Numbered from the stretch's first letter, positions 18,135-27,330 are shown. The stretch: 64,000 nt of DNA from Oscillospiraceae bacterium (GCA_012520915.1 JAAYNJ010000024.1:112072-176071), one strand, 5' to 3'. Numbers and translations are program-made. The notes: generated by a model from the letters alone, not told the origin.

Positions 18135-19235
18135 ATGGAAACTATTAATGAAAGTGCGGGTACAAAGCGTGTTGAGCTTTATGACCGGCTTAGGGTAATA
18201 GCAACTATATATATTATTATCGGTCACAGCACCTATTTGAATGTCCAGGCGACCTATGGTGCAGTTGACTACAGACTGCCGGCAGAATTAGCTCCTGCAT
18301 ACAGTGGAACCTTATTATCATTTTTTAGATTCTTGTCAGACTGGGTCGGCGCTTTTCCCGTGCCTCTTTTCTTCTTCTTATCGGGTGCTGTCATGGGACT
18401 AAGACCCGTTGAAAGTCTTGATAAATTTGTAAAATCAAAAATTAAAAGGTTGATAATACCATACTATTTTGCAGGAATTTTCTTCATGTTTCCGATAAAA
18501 ACCTTAGGAAATTTTTATAATCCGGAAACGGTCCGCTTAGCTATTACTACCTTCTGGAGTGGGGGAGGTACGGATTGCGGTCATCTTTGGTTTTTAATTG
18601 CATTGTTCTGGTGCATGGTAGCATTTACAATCTTAGTGAAAATATTGCAACGGGCACGCGTGAACAGTATTTTTTTAATTTTATTAATATGCTACATTGT
18701 TACTTTGATTTATGACTATATTCCTTTCGATTTCCTGAAAATGAAGGCAGGGCTGAGTTATATGTTCTGGTTCGGTGCCGGTTATGCTTTTGAAGAATAT
18801 AGGAAAAGTCATAACTTTGTATATGGCCGTAGTGCTTTAATTTGCATTCTGTTAATATTATTCTATGCTTTTAATTCAAGGTATAATTTGCTAGATGGTT
18901 TTTTCTCAAAAGTCTTAGGAATTTTTTTCACAATTGAGCTTTGCATAACTCTATCTCCATTGTTCAAGTTAATTAATAAAAAGGCAAATAAGCAATATAC
19001 CGGTTTTATAAAAAGACTGTTTGATATTTATATATTCCATGATCCTTTGCACTATATTATATTAAGAATATTTTTTGAGAATAACCTGCTAACTACCAAT
19101 TTTGGATGCTATTCATATTTATTTATAAGAGTCATAGGAGTTATATCGGTTAGCATTCTCATAGGAAGCATAATTGATGTTTTAAAAAGAAAAGTAAAAT
19201 CAAAAGTTAAATATGATACGCATAGCTGTGTTTGA
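18135..19235 (+). CDS. acyltransferase-3-family integral membrane protein (copy 2)
   Basis: 366 residues, about ten transmembrane helices, AT3 signature RVELYDRLRV...IIIGHSTYL near residues 12-37. It is highly similar to the protein encoded at 13648-14736 throughout, including the conserved LPAELAPAYSGTLLSFFRFL and the C-terminal FDIYIFHDPLHYI segment. Blocks of nucleotide identity (a 27-base identical run near 13791 and 18276) point to a fairly recent duplication. The two copies differ mainly in external loops, which could change acceptor specificity. Confidence 0.85.
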   Translation: METINESAGTKRVELYDRLRVIATIYIIIGHSTYLNVQATYGAVDYRLPAELAPAYSGTLLSFFRFLSDWVGAFPVPLFFFLSGAVMGLRPVESLDKFVKSKIKRLIIPYYFAGIFFMFPIKTLGNFYNPETVRLAITTFWSGGGTDCGHLWFLIALFWCMVAFTILVKILQRARVNSIFLILLICYIVTLIYDYIPFDFLKMKAGLSYMFWFGAGYAFEEYRKSHNFVYGRSALICILLILFYAFNSRYNLLDGFFSKVLGIFFTIELCITLSPLFKLINKKANKQYTGFIKRLFDIYIFHDPLHYIILRIFFENNLLTTNFGCYSYLFIRVIGVISVSILIGSIIDVLKRKVKSKVKYDTHSCV

Positions 19236-19290
19236 ATAGCACATCTATTTTGAGTTTACACATTATAAGCATTGAAAGCGAAAGTTAATC

Positions 19291-20208
19291 ATGAAAGAAA
19301 TTAAAACTGTAAGTCTAATCGGTCTTGGTGCTCTCGGTCTGCTTTTTGCCGAGTCGTTTGCTTCGGCCGCCTCTCCGGAGGGGTTTCGCGTTATTGCTGA
19401 TGAATCGCGTCAGGCAAGATATCGTAAAGAAGGGCTTTATAATAATGACAAATTGCTGAGTTTTAATATGATTAGACCGGATGAGCCCTGTGAACCGGCA
19501 GACCTTTTGATTTTTGCCGTCAAATACAGTCAACTGCCTCAAGCCATAGCTGATACGACACTTCATGTTGGAGAACAGACTATCATTCTTTCTCTTCTTA
19601 ATGGAATAAGCAGTGAAGAGGATATACGCGCAGTGTACGGAGATAAGGTTCTCGGCTGCACGGTTCAGGGTATGGATGCTACTAAAAATGGCAATCGGCT
19701 TTATTGGAAAAACATGGGTAATTTTACTGTAGGCGAGCTCTATTCCGATCGCGTTACTTCCCGTCTCTTACTTGTGTCCGATTTTCTTTCAAAGGCAAAA
19801 CTCTCCCATACTATCGTGACGGATATGCGGGACCGCGTGTGGGGAAAGTTTATGCTCAATGTCGGTATCAACCAGGTTGTCAGCGTCTGCGAGGGTAATT
19901 ACGGTTCGGTTCAGCGCGAAGGTCCCGAGCGGGAGCGTATGATTTCTGCCATGAGAGAGGTTATCGCACTGGCAAAACCGGAAAGTATAAAGCTCGATGA
20001 AAACGATCTTCTGCATTGGTTGGATGTGATAAAACCGCTTGATGCCGAAGGCATGCCCTCCATGCGTCAGGACCTTCTGCAGGGACGCAGAACGGAAGTT
20101 GATCTCTTCGCAGGCACCGTTGTTAAATTAGGGAGAAAACACGGTATAAAAACCCCTGTAAATCAAGCTCTCTTAGAAGAAATCCTCGAGCTCGAAAAGC
20201 ATTTTTGA
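19291..20208 (+). CDS. ketopantoate-reductase-family (ApbA/PanE) oxidoreductase
   Basis: 305 residues. The N-terminal Rossmann motif LIGLGALGLLFAE (GxGxxG) binds NADPH. Later family segments are KYSQLP, ILSLLNGI, the catalytic-lysine-type stretch MRDRVWGKFMLNVGINQV, and the C-terminal PSMRQDLLQGRRTEVDLFAG. PanE reduces 2-dehydropantoate to pantoate in coenzyme A synthesis. Many paralogues of this family act on other 2-oxo acids, and no other pan gene is nearby. I therefore give the family rather than the gene. Confidence 0.85.
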   Translation: MKEIKTVSLIGLGALGLLFAESFASAASPEGFRVIADESRQARYRKEGLYNNDKLLSFNMIRPDEPCEPADLLIFAVKYSQLPQAIADTTLHVGEQTIILSLLNGISSEEDIRAVYGDKVLGCTVQGMDATKNGNRLYWKNMGNFTVGELYSDRVTSRLLLVSDFLSKAKLSHTIVTDMRDRVWGKFMLNVGINQVVSVCEGNYGSVQREGPERERMISAMREVIALAKPESIKLDENDLLHWLDVIKPLDAEGMPSMRQDLLQGRRTEVDLFAGTVVKLGRKHGIKTPVNQALLEEILELEKHF

Positions 20209-20637
20209 TTGAGTGTTTTTTATGAGATAAGAAAGAACATTTTAAACTAAAACCATTTTCCGCAGTTGCAGCTGAAATGAAGTTTTGGAGAAACCTGTTG
20301 TTATAGACGTTTGACAAAAACTCTCGCTATTGGAATATTATATGAATTGCTTTTATTTCGCTTAGAGCTTTAGTATTATGATTAGGTATCAGCTTGAAAG
20401 TGAATTATAACAAACAAAAGGAACGCGATAAAATTTAAATAAACTTAAATAGATTGGTTTTGATTGTAAGGACAAAACAAGAAACTATTAAGTTATAATA
20501 AGGAAAATCCGTAAATGCTGATTTGTTTTTCCTATAATCAACAAAAAAGAACGTCTCGGATTATATCCGTTTAGACGTTCACTTTTTATAAATGAGATTA
20601 TCTTCTTAAATTCTGCATGATTTCCGGTTTTGGGGTT
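20209..20637. other. long intergenic region with a possible non-coding transcript
   Basis: About 430 bases without a credible coding frame (the longest ATG frame in the middle is ten codons). A TTGACA at 20311-20316 with A/T-rich -10 candidates (AATATT at 17 bp, TATTAT at 19 bp) and a hairpin terminator at 20549-20590 frame an interval of about 240 bases. An internal pair AGGAAAA / TTTTCCT (20501-20533) could form a stem. Confidence 0.35.
20549..20588. terminator. bidirectional hairpin terminator
   Basis: GAACGTCT / AGACGTTC outer stem with an inner CGGA / TCCG stem, followed on plus by ACTTTTTAT and on minus by TTTTTTGTTG. It lies about 50 bp past the stop of the minus-strand membrane protein and at the end of the possible plus-strand transcript. 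Confidence 0.75.
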
Positions 20638-21072
20638 TCAGTCTGATGGCTTGCGATTACAGCTTGCTCTCCAGAGGCTTACCGAAACATATACCATTAT
20701 CGATGCCAAAAATATCGATCCGATTAGTTGTCCGATAGCTGCCGCCGGAATCGGTTCTAACGGCCAAGGCTCTATAAAAGCTGCAAGACAGGCTCTAAAA
20801 ACCCAAACTACGGTTAAAAATGTATAAAAGATAATGCTTTCGCGATTTAAAGAAAGCGCGCTTTTGCCCAGGAGAATCAAAACAAAACTGCTTCCGAATA
20901 GCAGGGCGGAAAAGCAATAATTTGTATAATCAATTCCCACTATTAGGCTTTCAAACTGCATGGGAATATAATCATACCAACGAAAAAGATGCGGTACAAA
21001 AAAGTGCCAGAGACCTACCAACAGGCTGATAGATAAAGAAACATAATATAAAACTTTTCGCAATCTTTTCAT
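20638..21072 (-). CDS. small integral membrane protein of unknown function
   Basis: 144 residues starting at the ATG at 21072, which has a GAGGTGAAGG site; the open frame extends upstream through the neighbouring terminator and that part is rejected. Four hydrophobic helices are visible (VLYYVSLSISLLVGLWHFF, a second around YCFSALLFGSSFVLILLG, a third IIFYTFLTVVWVFRACL, a fourth IGSIFLASIMVYVSVSLW). Short loops carry FVPHLFRWYDYIP and IEPWPLEPIP. The family was not recognised. Confidence 0.7.
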   Translation of the reverse strand: MKRLRKVLYYVSLSISLLVGLWHFFVPHLFRWYDYIPMQFESLIVGIDYTNYCFSALLFGSSFVLILLGKSALSLNRESIIFYTFLTVVWVFRACLAAFIEPWPLEPIPAAAIGQLIGSIFLASIMVYVSVSLWRASCNRKPSD

Positions 21073-21154
21073 AATAACCTTCACCTCAATAAAATTACCC
21101 TCTGTTAAGCATTTATTCTTTACACCTTCTGCATGCGGAATTGCGTATATTCCT

Positions 21155-21196
21155 TTTAAAAAAGCCGCTCTATCAGACAAGAGCGGCTTTTTTAAA
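21155..21196 (-). terminator. terminator of the carbonic anhydrase gene
   Basis: Sixteen-bp perfect stem (21155-21170 with 21181-21196) around a GCCGCTC core, ten-base loop, flanked by A-tract/T-tract so that it works in both directions. It lies 60 bp past the carbonic anhydrase stop. Confidence 0.9.
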
Positions 21197-21255
21197 TCAC
21201 AGCAAGGGAGTGATTGGATTTCGATTAGTGCCGTATCCAATTACTTTTACGCTTA

Positions 21256-21915
21256 TTATTCCTGTTCAAGAAAAAGCTTTCTGCTGGAGGTTATTTCTTT
21301 TATTATGTCCGAGAAGATACTGTCGTAATTATATACGGATATGCTCCCGGTACCTATATCGTAGTAATAAGCCTGAAGGTTCAGTTCTCCCGATTCAACT
21401 GCTTGTCTTACAAAATCATATGTCATTAAATTATCAAGTTGTTGAACGGCATTTAATTTTTCAAGCATGATTGCCTTATCTTCTTCCTTCATTTCCGGAT
21501 ATTTATGATTTATATAATCTGATATAGAGATACTTTGAGATATCCATTCCCATGTATAGGGGAGCAACTCTTTTTTTCCTTCCGGATTTCTTATTGCTGA
21601 ACAGCCGCCACAGTTTGAATGTCCGCATACTATTATATTTTTTACCTTCAGAATTTTAACTGCATACTCAATTGCAGAAACCACCGATGGATGTGTATCG
21701 GGTTCTTCTTCTCTCGGAACGATGTTTGCTACGTTTCTTATATGAAAAATTTCTCCCGCCTTGGCTTGAAGCAGAGTTTCCGCCTCAACTCTGGAATCCG
21801 AACAGGCGATAAATAGGGTATGCGGGTTTTGACCTTCCTTTAATTTGATATAAAAATCTTTATTGAATTCATATTCCAGCTCTTTAAATCTTTCAATTCT
21901 CTTCTTTAAATCCAT
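21256..21915 (-). CDS. beta-class carbonic anhydrase
   Basis: 219 residues from the ATG at 21915 (GGAGG upstream; an ATG four codons earlier overlaps that site). It interconverts carbon dioxide and bicarbonate. Zinc ligands and catalytic dyad are clear: Cys38-x-Asp40-x-Arg42 in ACSDSRV and His99-x2-Cys102 in GHSNCGGC. Length and motif spacing match plant-type/CanA-like beta enzymes. It is a single gene with its own terminator. Confidence 0.95.
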   Translation of the reverse strand: MDLKKRIERFKELEYEFNKDFYIKLKEGQNPHTLFIACSDSRVEAETLLQAKAGEIFHIRNVANIVPREEEPDTHPSVVSAIEYAVKILKVKNIIVCGHSNCGGCSAIRNPEGKKELLPYTWEWISQSISISDYINHKYPEMKEEDKAIMLEKLNAVQQLDNLMTYDFVRQAVESGELNLQAYYYDIGTGSISVYNYDSIFSDIIKEITSSRKLFLEQE

Positions 21916-22348
21916 AACTACCTCCATATGTGTTAATTTTCACCAATTCACTTTTTTGAATATTCGTCGAAGGGTTGTTTTTATATCAGTACGCTTACTC
22001 GGCGATCCATCTAAATAAAAAAGAGTCTGTCAGTCCAGTCCGTAACTGAAGAAAAAAATAACTTATATAAATTTTACACTAAACTCTAAAACTTTAAAAG
22101 TGTCTGTTTTTCATACTTATCGTATAGAATCGACAATATACCTAATCCTCATCATTGTTAATACAAATTAAGAAATAATTTAAGACGGTAAAAATGTTGA
22201 TAAAACACATCTTCATTATATTTGATAAAATATTAACAATTGTGTTTTCAAAATTTATAGATGCTTGAATACTATCTTCACGCCTCTTTTATTATTTAGT
22301 GTTAACAATCTATGGTATAATTTCGTTGTTAAGATTATGGGGTGGAAT
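21916..22348. other. intergenic region before radA
   Basis: About 430 A/T-rich bases between divergent genes. Apart from the radA promoter at its right end I see no gene, riboswitch or repeat. Confidence 0.6.
22313..22321 (+). promoter_or_regulatory. extended -10 promoter of radA
   Basis: TGGTATAAT, a perfect extended -10 (TGnTATAAT), 28 bp before the chosen radA start. No good -35 is present, which is normal for extended -10 promoters. It rules out coding starts upstream of it. Confidence 0.7.
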
Positions 22349-23704
22349 ATGGCATCAATGAAAACAGCATATTTTTGCAAAAACTGCGGAGAATCTACAA
22401 ATAAATGGTTTGGAAGGTGTCCGAGCTGTGGCGAGTGGAATTCGCTTTCCGAAGAAGAGGTGTTCGAAAAAAAACGCTCTTCTAAAAAATCTCCGATCGG
22501 AAGTATTCAATCTGTAAGTTTAGATAACATAGATGTAAATGAGGAGCATCGTATCTCTACTGGAATTGGCGAGTTGGATAGAGTTCTGGGTGGCGGAATA
22601 GTAAAGGGTTCGGCGGTGTTAATTGGCGGGGAACCCGGTGCAGGTAAATCCACACTGCTGCTTCAAGTTTGCGGAAATGTCAGTAAAGATAAAAAAGCCG
22701 TTTATTTTACCGGTGAAGAATCCATTGTACAGATAAAAATGCGTGCAAACAGGCTCGGTATAGAGGGAGATATCGAAGTAGCCAACGAAACCGACATAGA
22801 GTTAATCATTGAGCATATAATCAAAAGTAAACCTTCATTTGTAGTTATTGACTCTATTCAGACTATGTCTCATTCGCAGATTTCATCCTCTCCCGGCAGC
22901 GTTACACAGGTCAGAGAATGTTCGTCAATGCTGATGTATGTCGCAAAGCAGGAAAATATTCCGGTATTCATAGTCGGTCATGTTAATAAAGACGGTGCAA
23001 TCGCCGGTCCAAAGGTAATGGAACATATCGTTGATGCCGTACTTTATTTCGAAGGCGACAGATATCTTTCATACAGAATATTGAGAAGCGCAAAAAACAG
23101 ATTCGGGTCAACAAACGAGCTGGGTATGTTCGAAATGACTTCCAATGGACTTATAGGAGTCTCCAATCCCAGTTCTGTTTTGCTCGAAGGTATTGCTTCC
23201 GATGTTCCGGGAAGCTGTGTGACAAGCATCATTGAAGGAAGCCGTCCGATAATGGCGGAAATTCAATCTCTGGTATCAAAAAGCGCTTTTGCAACTCCGA
23301 GAAGAGCTGCCGCCGGTTTTGACTATAACAGGGCAAATTTGTTGATTGCAGTACTTGAAAAGAGAGCGGGTTATCATCTATCGGCTCTTGATGTCTATAT
23401 CAATGTAGTCGGAGGGATAAAAATGGACGAGCCTGCTGCAGATCTTGCTTTGGCTTGCAGTATAGTTTCCTCACTATTGGACAAACCGCTTATGGACAGG
23501 TCTATCGCATTCGGTGAAATCGGTCTGGGTGGAGAAATCAGGCCTGTGAGAAACGCCGATATGAGGATTAAAGAGGCTATCGCTATGGGATATAAGAAAT
23601 GTTTTATGCCCAAAGCAAACAGCAAAAAAATTGATCCAAAGTCTGAAATCGAGATAATCACTGCGAGTGATATCTCTGATATAAGAAAAATATTAACAAG
23701 GTAA
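22349..23704 (+). CDS. radA: DNA repair protein RadA (Sms)
   Basis: 451 residues. RadA is a RecA-like ATPase/helicase that drives branch migration in recombination repair. Domains in order: N-terminal C4 zinc finger (CKNCG...CPSCGEWNS), RecA-like core with Walker A GGEPGAGKST, the RadA-specific KNRFGS motif, and a C-terminal Lon-protease-like domain. The start at 22349 gives the usual MxxxKTxYxC opening and lies just downstream of the promoter and a GGGGTGG site; the ATG three codons later is an alternative. The next gene starts one base after its stop. Confidence 0.96.
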   Translation: MASMKTAYFCKNCGESTNKWFGRCPSCGEWNSLSEEEVFEKKRSSKKSPIGSIQSVSLDNIDVNEEHRISTGIGELDRVLGGGIVKGSAVLIGGEPGAGKSTLLLQVCGNVSKDKKAVYFTGEESIVQIKMRANRLGIEGDIEVANETDIELIIEHIIKSKPSFVVIDSIQTMSHSQISSSPGSVTQVRECSSMLMYVAKQENIPVFIVGHVNKDGAIAGPKVMEHIVDAVLYFEGDRYLSYRILRSAKNRFGSTNELGMFEMTSNGLIGVSNPSSVLLEGIASDVPGSCVTSIIEGSRPIMAEIQSLVSKSAFATPRRAAAGFDYNRANLLIAVLEKRAGYHLSALDVYINVVGGIKMDEPAADLALACSIVSSLLDKPLMDRSIAFGEIGLGGEIRPVRNADMRIKEAIAMGYKKCFMPKANSKKIDPKSEIEIITASDISDIRKILTR

Positions 23705-23705
23705 A

Positions 23706-24461
23706 ATGACTGATTTAAAAGCGTTAAACAGATGTCGACTGCCGGAAAACAAGGTCAAATATGTGGTAATGTCCGGAAAATATAAGTGTATAGTCGATGC
23801 TCTCGGAGAGTTTGAGGTCGAAGTACTTCCAACAGTACCCGTAACAGATCTTGATGACCGGGTCAATGATCATGCTGACATGCTTTTTAATTATTTCGGT
23901 AATAAGAGGGGAGTTATACACAAATCTCAATATAGAATCACAGAATTTATAAATAGTCTGGGACTTTGCATAACATATGGCGATGAACTGAGTCGCGAAT
24001 ACCCCTTTGATTGCAGATACAATTTTCTCATAGCGGATAATAACCTTATCGTAGGAAAAAAAATAAAGTCAAAAACGCTGTCAAAACTCTCATATGATTA
24101 TAACGTATTAAAAGTGAACCAGGGATATGTTGCATGTAACATTGTCAGTGTAGCAGAAAATGCATTTATAACCTCCGATAAAAGTATATATAAACTACTC
24201 TCATCAATCGGATCTGATTGCTGTCTGGTCAGTTCAAATGGCATATCCCTCCCGGGCTATAGTTGCGGGTTTCTAGGAGGATGTTGCGGAAAAATCTCTA
24301 AAGACCTTATGGCTTTTACAGGAAAATTATCTCTTCATCCCGATTTTGATGTAATAAAATCTTTTCTCAGGAAATATGATGTAGATATATTAGAGCTTTC
24401 CGCGATGCCTTTGACGGATATTGGAGGTATAATTCCCGTGATAGAGTCAGGAACTTTATAA
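23706..24461 (+). CDS. pentein (GME-fold)-like protein, DUF6873 type
   Basis: 251 residues. The overall pattern (NDHADMLFNYFG near residue 55, a central YNFLIADNNLIVGKK, VACNIVSVAENAFITSD, then GFLGGCCGKI and DILELSAMPLTDIGGIIP) resembles the uncharacterised Clostridia family annotated as DUF6873, thought to have the guanidino-group-modifying (pentein) fold. That assignment is from memory of the family and is moderate. Cys residues in GGCCG could be catalytic, but no function is known. AAGG lies in the end of radA, so translation is coupled to it. Confidence 0.6.
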   Translation: MTDLKALNRCRLPENKVKYVVMSGKYKCIVDALGEFEVEVLPTVPVTDLDDRVNDHADMLFNYFGNKRGVIHKSQYRITEFINSLGLCITYGDELSREYPFDCRYNFLIADNNLIVGKKIKSKTLSKLSYDYNVLKVNQGYVACNIVSVAENAFITSDKSIYKLLSSIGSDCCLVSSNGISLPGYSCGFLGGCCGKISKDLMAFTGKLSLHPDFDVIKSFLRKYDVDILELSAMPLTDIGGIIPVIESGTL

Positions 24462-24488
24462 CCTTTATAAAATTAGGAAGTGATTGTT

Positions 24489-24908
24489 ATGGATTTTAAA
24501 AGCTTATTAAAAAAATATAGAGATGTTATCCCGTACATAATATTTGGAGTACTCACTACTATCGTCAACATCGCAGTCTACTGGTTTATGGCACATCCAT
24601 TAGGCATCAGTGTAATGCCCAGTACCGTCATAGCTTGGTTAGGTGCTGTTCTGTTTGCATATATCACAAATAGGAAATGGGTATTTCGTAGCGAGGCGAA
24701 TACTGCGAACGCTGTTTTAAAAGAGATTCTATCATTCTTTCTTTGCAGACTGGCTACCGGGGCTGTGGACTGGGCATGTATGTTTATCTTTGTGGATATA
24801 CTGAACTTGAATGATGTCGTAATTAAGTTCATGGCTAATATTCTGGTCATAATTTTGAATTATGTAGCTTCTAAACTGTTTATTTTTAAGCGAAAGAAAG
24901 GAAATTGA
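24489..24908 (+). CDS. GtrA-family membrane protein
   Basis: 139 residues, four transmembrane helices, typical GtrA length. Family features are an opening helix after YRDVIPYIIFGVLTT, NIAVYWFM, a basic loop TNRKWVFRSE, and a last helix ending NYVASKLFIFKRKK. GtrA proteins are thought to flip or carry lipid-linked sugars for cell-surface glycosylation. No glycosyltransferase partner is adjacent. AGGAAG precedes the ATG at 24489. Confidence 0.85.
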   Translation: MDFKSLLKKYRDVIPYIIFGVLTTIVNIAVYWFMAHPLGISVMPSTVIAWLGAVLFAYITNRKWVFRSEANTANAVLKEILSFFLCRLATGAVDWACMFIFVDILNLNDVVIKFMANILVIILNYVASKLFIFKRKKGN

Positions 24909-24941
24909 TAATAAACTGTGAGAAAAGGGGAGCACACAAAC

Positions 24942-25877
24942 ATGCTTTACAGAGTTGAAAGTGGGGGTTTTACAAAAATTGATTCACTTTCGCTGAATGA
25001 GAATAACATTCAGTTGGGTTGTCTGACAAAGGAGGAATTTCAAAGATTTCTCGACAGTCAAAATGTAGAGGGCTCTTCAGATTACTTATTTGATACGAAT
25101 GAAGTGCAAAACAGCCTGCAAATATCGGAATATGATTCATTTGCTGTCGTAAACCTGATAGATGTATCCGACATAAGGGACGAAGAGAGGGACCAGATTG
25201 TCTTTTATTTCAGACGCAATATGTTTCTTGTAGTTGTAATACGGGATGAGAATAACAATGTTAAAGACATTTGGCAGAATTCGCTGGGTTCCGTAGGACG
25301 CGTCGGGGTCCCTATAGGCAAATATTTCGCAAATTTTCTCAAATTGTTAATTTCCAATCACAAGCAACTCCAATACAACATCCAACTACAAATAGAAGAG
25401 CTTGATCAAAGGGTTCTCGAAGATATGGAAAAAAGCGACACTCCTCAGAAGGTTTCCGAGCTCAATCATCAATTGCTGACTTTATACGGATATTATGATC
25501 AAATAGTGGATTTGCTGGAATCGCTCATAGATAACGATAACGGAATTCTCAAAAGCTCCGACATAAAATATATAAAAACTATTTTTCGTAGAGTTGACAG
25601 GTTTTTGGACAATATAAAGCTATTAAGGGAATACCTGGTTCAGGTTCGTGAATCATATCAAGCACAACTTGATCTCGGTTTAAACAGAGTAATGAAGATA
25701 TTAACCGTAGTAACAGCGGTATTTCTTCCCTTGACTTTGCTGGTTGGGTGGTACGGAATGAATTTCAAAAATATGCCTGAATTAACCTGGACATTCGGCT
25801 ATCCTTTGGTTTTTATTTTAAGCGGATTAATAATTATTATTTCAATTATTCTATTTAAACGAAATCGTATGCTTTAA
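24942..25877 (+). CDS. CorA-family divalent cation (Mg2+/Co2+) channel
   Basis: 311 residues from the ATG at 24942 (GGGGAG upstream). A large N-terminal cytoplasmic domain with a long helical region (residues ~150-255) leads to two C-terminal transmembrane helices. The signature YGMN ends the first helix, followed by the acidic periplasmic loop FKNMPEL; the basic tail FKRNRML closes the protein. This is the standard pentameric CorA layout. Ion preference (Mg2+, Co2+, Ni2+ or Zn2+) is not decidable here. Confidence 0.93.
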   Translation: MLYRVESGGFTKIDSLSLNENNIQLGCLTKEEFQRFLDSQNVEGSSDYLFDTNEVQNSLQISEYDSFAVVNLIDVSDIRDEERDQIVFYFRRNMFLVVVIRDENNNVKDIWQNSLGSVGRVGVPIGKYFANFLKLLISNHKQLQYNIQLQIEELDQRVLEDMEKSDTPQKVSELNHQLLTLYGYYDQIVDLLESLIDNDNGILKSSDIKYIKTIFRRVDRFLDNIKLLREYLVQVRESYQAQLDLGLNRVMKILTVVTAVFLPLTLLVGWYGMNFKNMPELTWTFGYPLVFILSGLIIIISIILFKRNRML

Positions 25878-26163
25878 AATAAAAATAATAAATATGCGGA
25901 ACTTATTTATTAACTTTTAAAACCTTCTAAATTATAAAATACTTGGTACAAAACAGCAGGGGATTACTCAAATCAATTTTTAAAATATCATTCAAACTAT
26001 AGACAGCGACAGGTAATTTATATTTTAAGTAATAAATTGTAACGGGTTACCACATAGGTTAAAAAACGCATTACAACAATGTTAGTTGATAATGTTAATT
26101 GCAAATAAAAAAGAATATTTAATACAGTGCCAAATTTCATTACTTTAACCTCAAAAATTAAAT
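25878..26163. other. A/T-rich intergenic region
   Basis: Roughly 290 bases with no coding frame, no recognised riboswitch and no clear terminator for corA. It precedes the xer promoter. Confidence 0.5.
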
Positions 26164-26192
26164 TTGACACAGAAGAGAAGAGATGATAGAAT
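26164..26192 (+). promoter_or_regulatory. promoter of the Xer recombinase gene
   Basis: TTGACA, 17-bp spacer, TAGAAT: near-consensus. The start codon lies some 140 bases further on, leaving an untranslated leader that contains the hairpin TTTCGCT / AGCGAAA. Confidence 0.75.
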
Positions 26193-26334
26193 CTACATGC
26201 TATTTCGCTTAATATAAATTTAGCGAAATGCGGGGGACTGAAAAAGCTCTATATATCCCACGATTATGCAAATACCTGTTAAATGCTTTGGCATAATACT
26301 TCTTATTTTAAATTTTTTTATTTGGGTTTATTTT

Positions 26335-27330
26335 ATGAATTATAATGATGCTCCCGAGATAATTAAAGAATTTCTCTTTTACTGTAGAACTATAAAAAAC
26401 CGCTCTCCCAGAACTGTCCAGGGATATTATCTGGATCTCAGAACTTTTTTCAGATTTCTTAAATTTAAAAAATTTAATTTGCCGGATGACACTGAGTTTA
26501 GCAAAATTGATATTCGTGATTTAGATATAGAGTTCCTCTCAAAAGTTTCGAGAATTGATATATATGAATATCTTCAATATGTCACCTATGTAAGAAAGAA
26601 TTCCTCTAATTCTGTAGCTAGAAAATTATCTTGTCTGAAATCTTACTTTAAATATATGTCAGAAAAGACAAAGATTATTAATGACAATCCAACAGCAAAT
26701 ATAGATTCTCCTTCGGTTAAGAAGTCTTTGCCAAAGTTTCTTTCGCTTGATGAAAGCCGAAAATTGCTTGAGAGCGTTGGTGGAGATTATGAATCAAGAG
26801 ATTATTGTATTATTACTTTGTTTCTTAATTGCGGTATGAGGTTGAGCGAACTTGTCGGTATTGACTTAGACGATATCAGTGATGATACTTTGAGAGTATT
26901 GGGAAAAGGCAATAAGGAACGAATTGTTTTTTTAAATGATGCATGTGTAAATGCCATTAATTCCTACCTTATTGACAGAAACGGCGAAAATTATAAAGTT
27001 ATCGATAAAAATGCACTTTTTCTCAACAGGAACGGTCGCAGGATTTCGCCGAGAAGGGTTCAGCAAATAGTTGATGAAAATCTCAATAAAGCCGGCCTTT
27101 CGAACAAAGGTTATTCTACACATAAATTAAGACACACGGCCGCAACACTTATGTATCGATACGGTGATGTGGATATGCTTGCACTTAAAGAGATCTTAGG
27201 TCATGAGCATGTATCGACTACCGAAATATATACACATATAAGCGATAAACAACTGAAATCAGCTATGCATTCAAACCCCCTTTCCGATATAAAACCGGAT
27301 AATAAGAAAAAAAAATCCAAGAAAAACTGA
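26335..27330 (+). CDS. XerC/XerD-type tyrosine recombinase
   Basis: 331 residues from the ATG at 26335. A longer reading from 26266 would add a hydrophobic stretch atypical of the family; neither start has a strong ribosome site. The N-terminal SAM-like core-binding domain spans ~1-120. The catalytic domain has Arg169 (GMRLSEL), a lysine in GKGNKER, His263-x2-Arg266 (HKLRH), His290 (LGHEHVSTT) and nucleophile Tyr299 (IYTHI). Length and motifs fit the chromosomal XerC/D resolvases that act at dif. It is monocistronic, and no phage or integron genes surround it. Confidence 0.88.
   Translation: MNYNDAPEIIKEFLFYCRTIKNRSPRTVQGYYLDLRTFFRFLKFKKFNLPDDTEFSKIDIRDLDIEFLSKVSRIDIYEYLQYVTYVRKNSSNSVARKLSCLKSYFKYMSEKTKIINDNPTANIDSPSVKKSLPKFLSLDESRKLLESVGGDYESRDYCIITLFLNCGMRLSELVGIDLDDISDDTLRVLGKGNKERIVFLNDACVNAINSYLIDRNGENYKVIDKNALFLNRNGRRISPRRVQQIVDENLNKAGLSNKGYSTHKLRHTAATLMYRYGDVDMLALKEILGHEHVSTTEIYTHISDKQLKSAMHSNPLSDIKPDNKKKKSKKN

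Noticed and set aside
21073..21240. N-terminal extension of the small membrane protein
   Set aside because: Would translate through the carbonic anhydrase terminator; the ATG at 21072 has a strong ribosome site.
22265..22348. Upstream extension of RadA
   Set aside because: It lies across the extended -10 promoter and does not match RadA N-termini.
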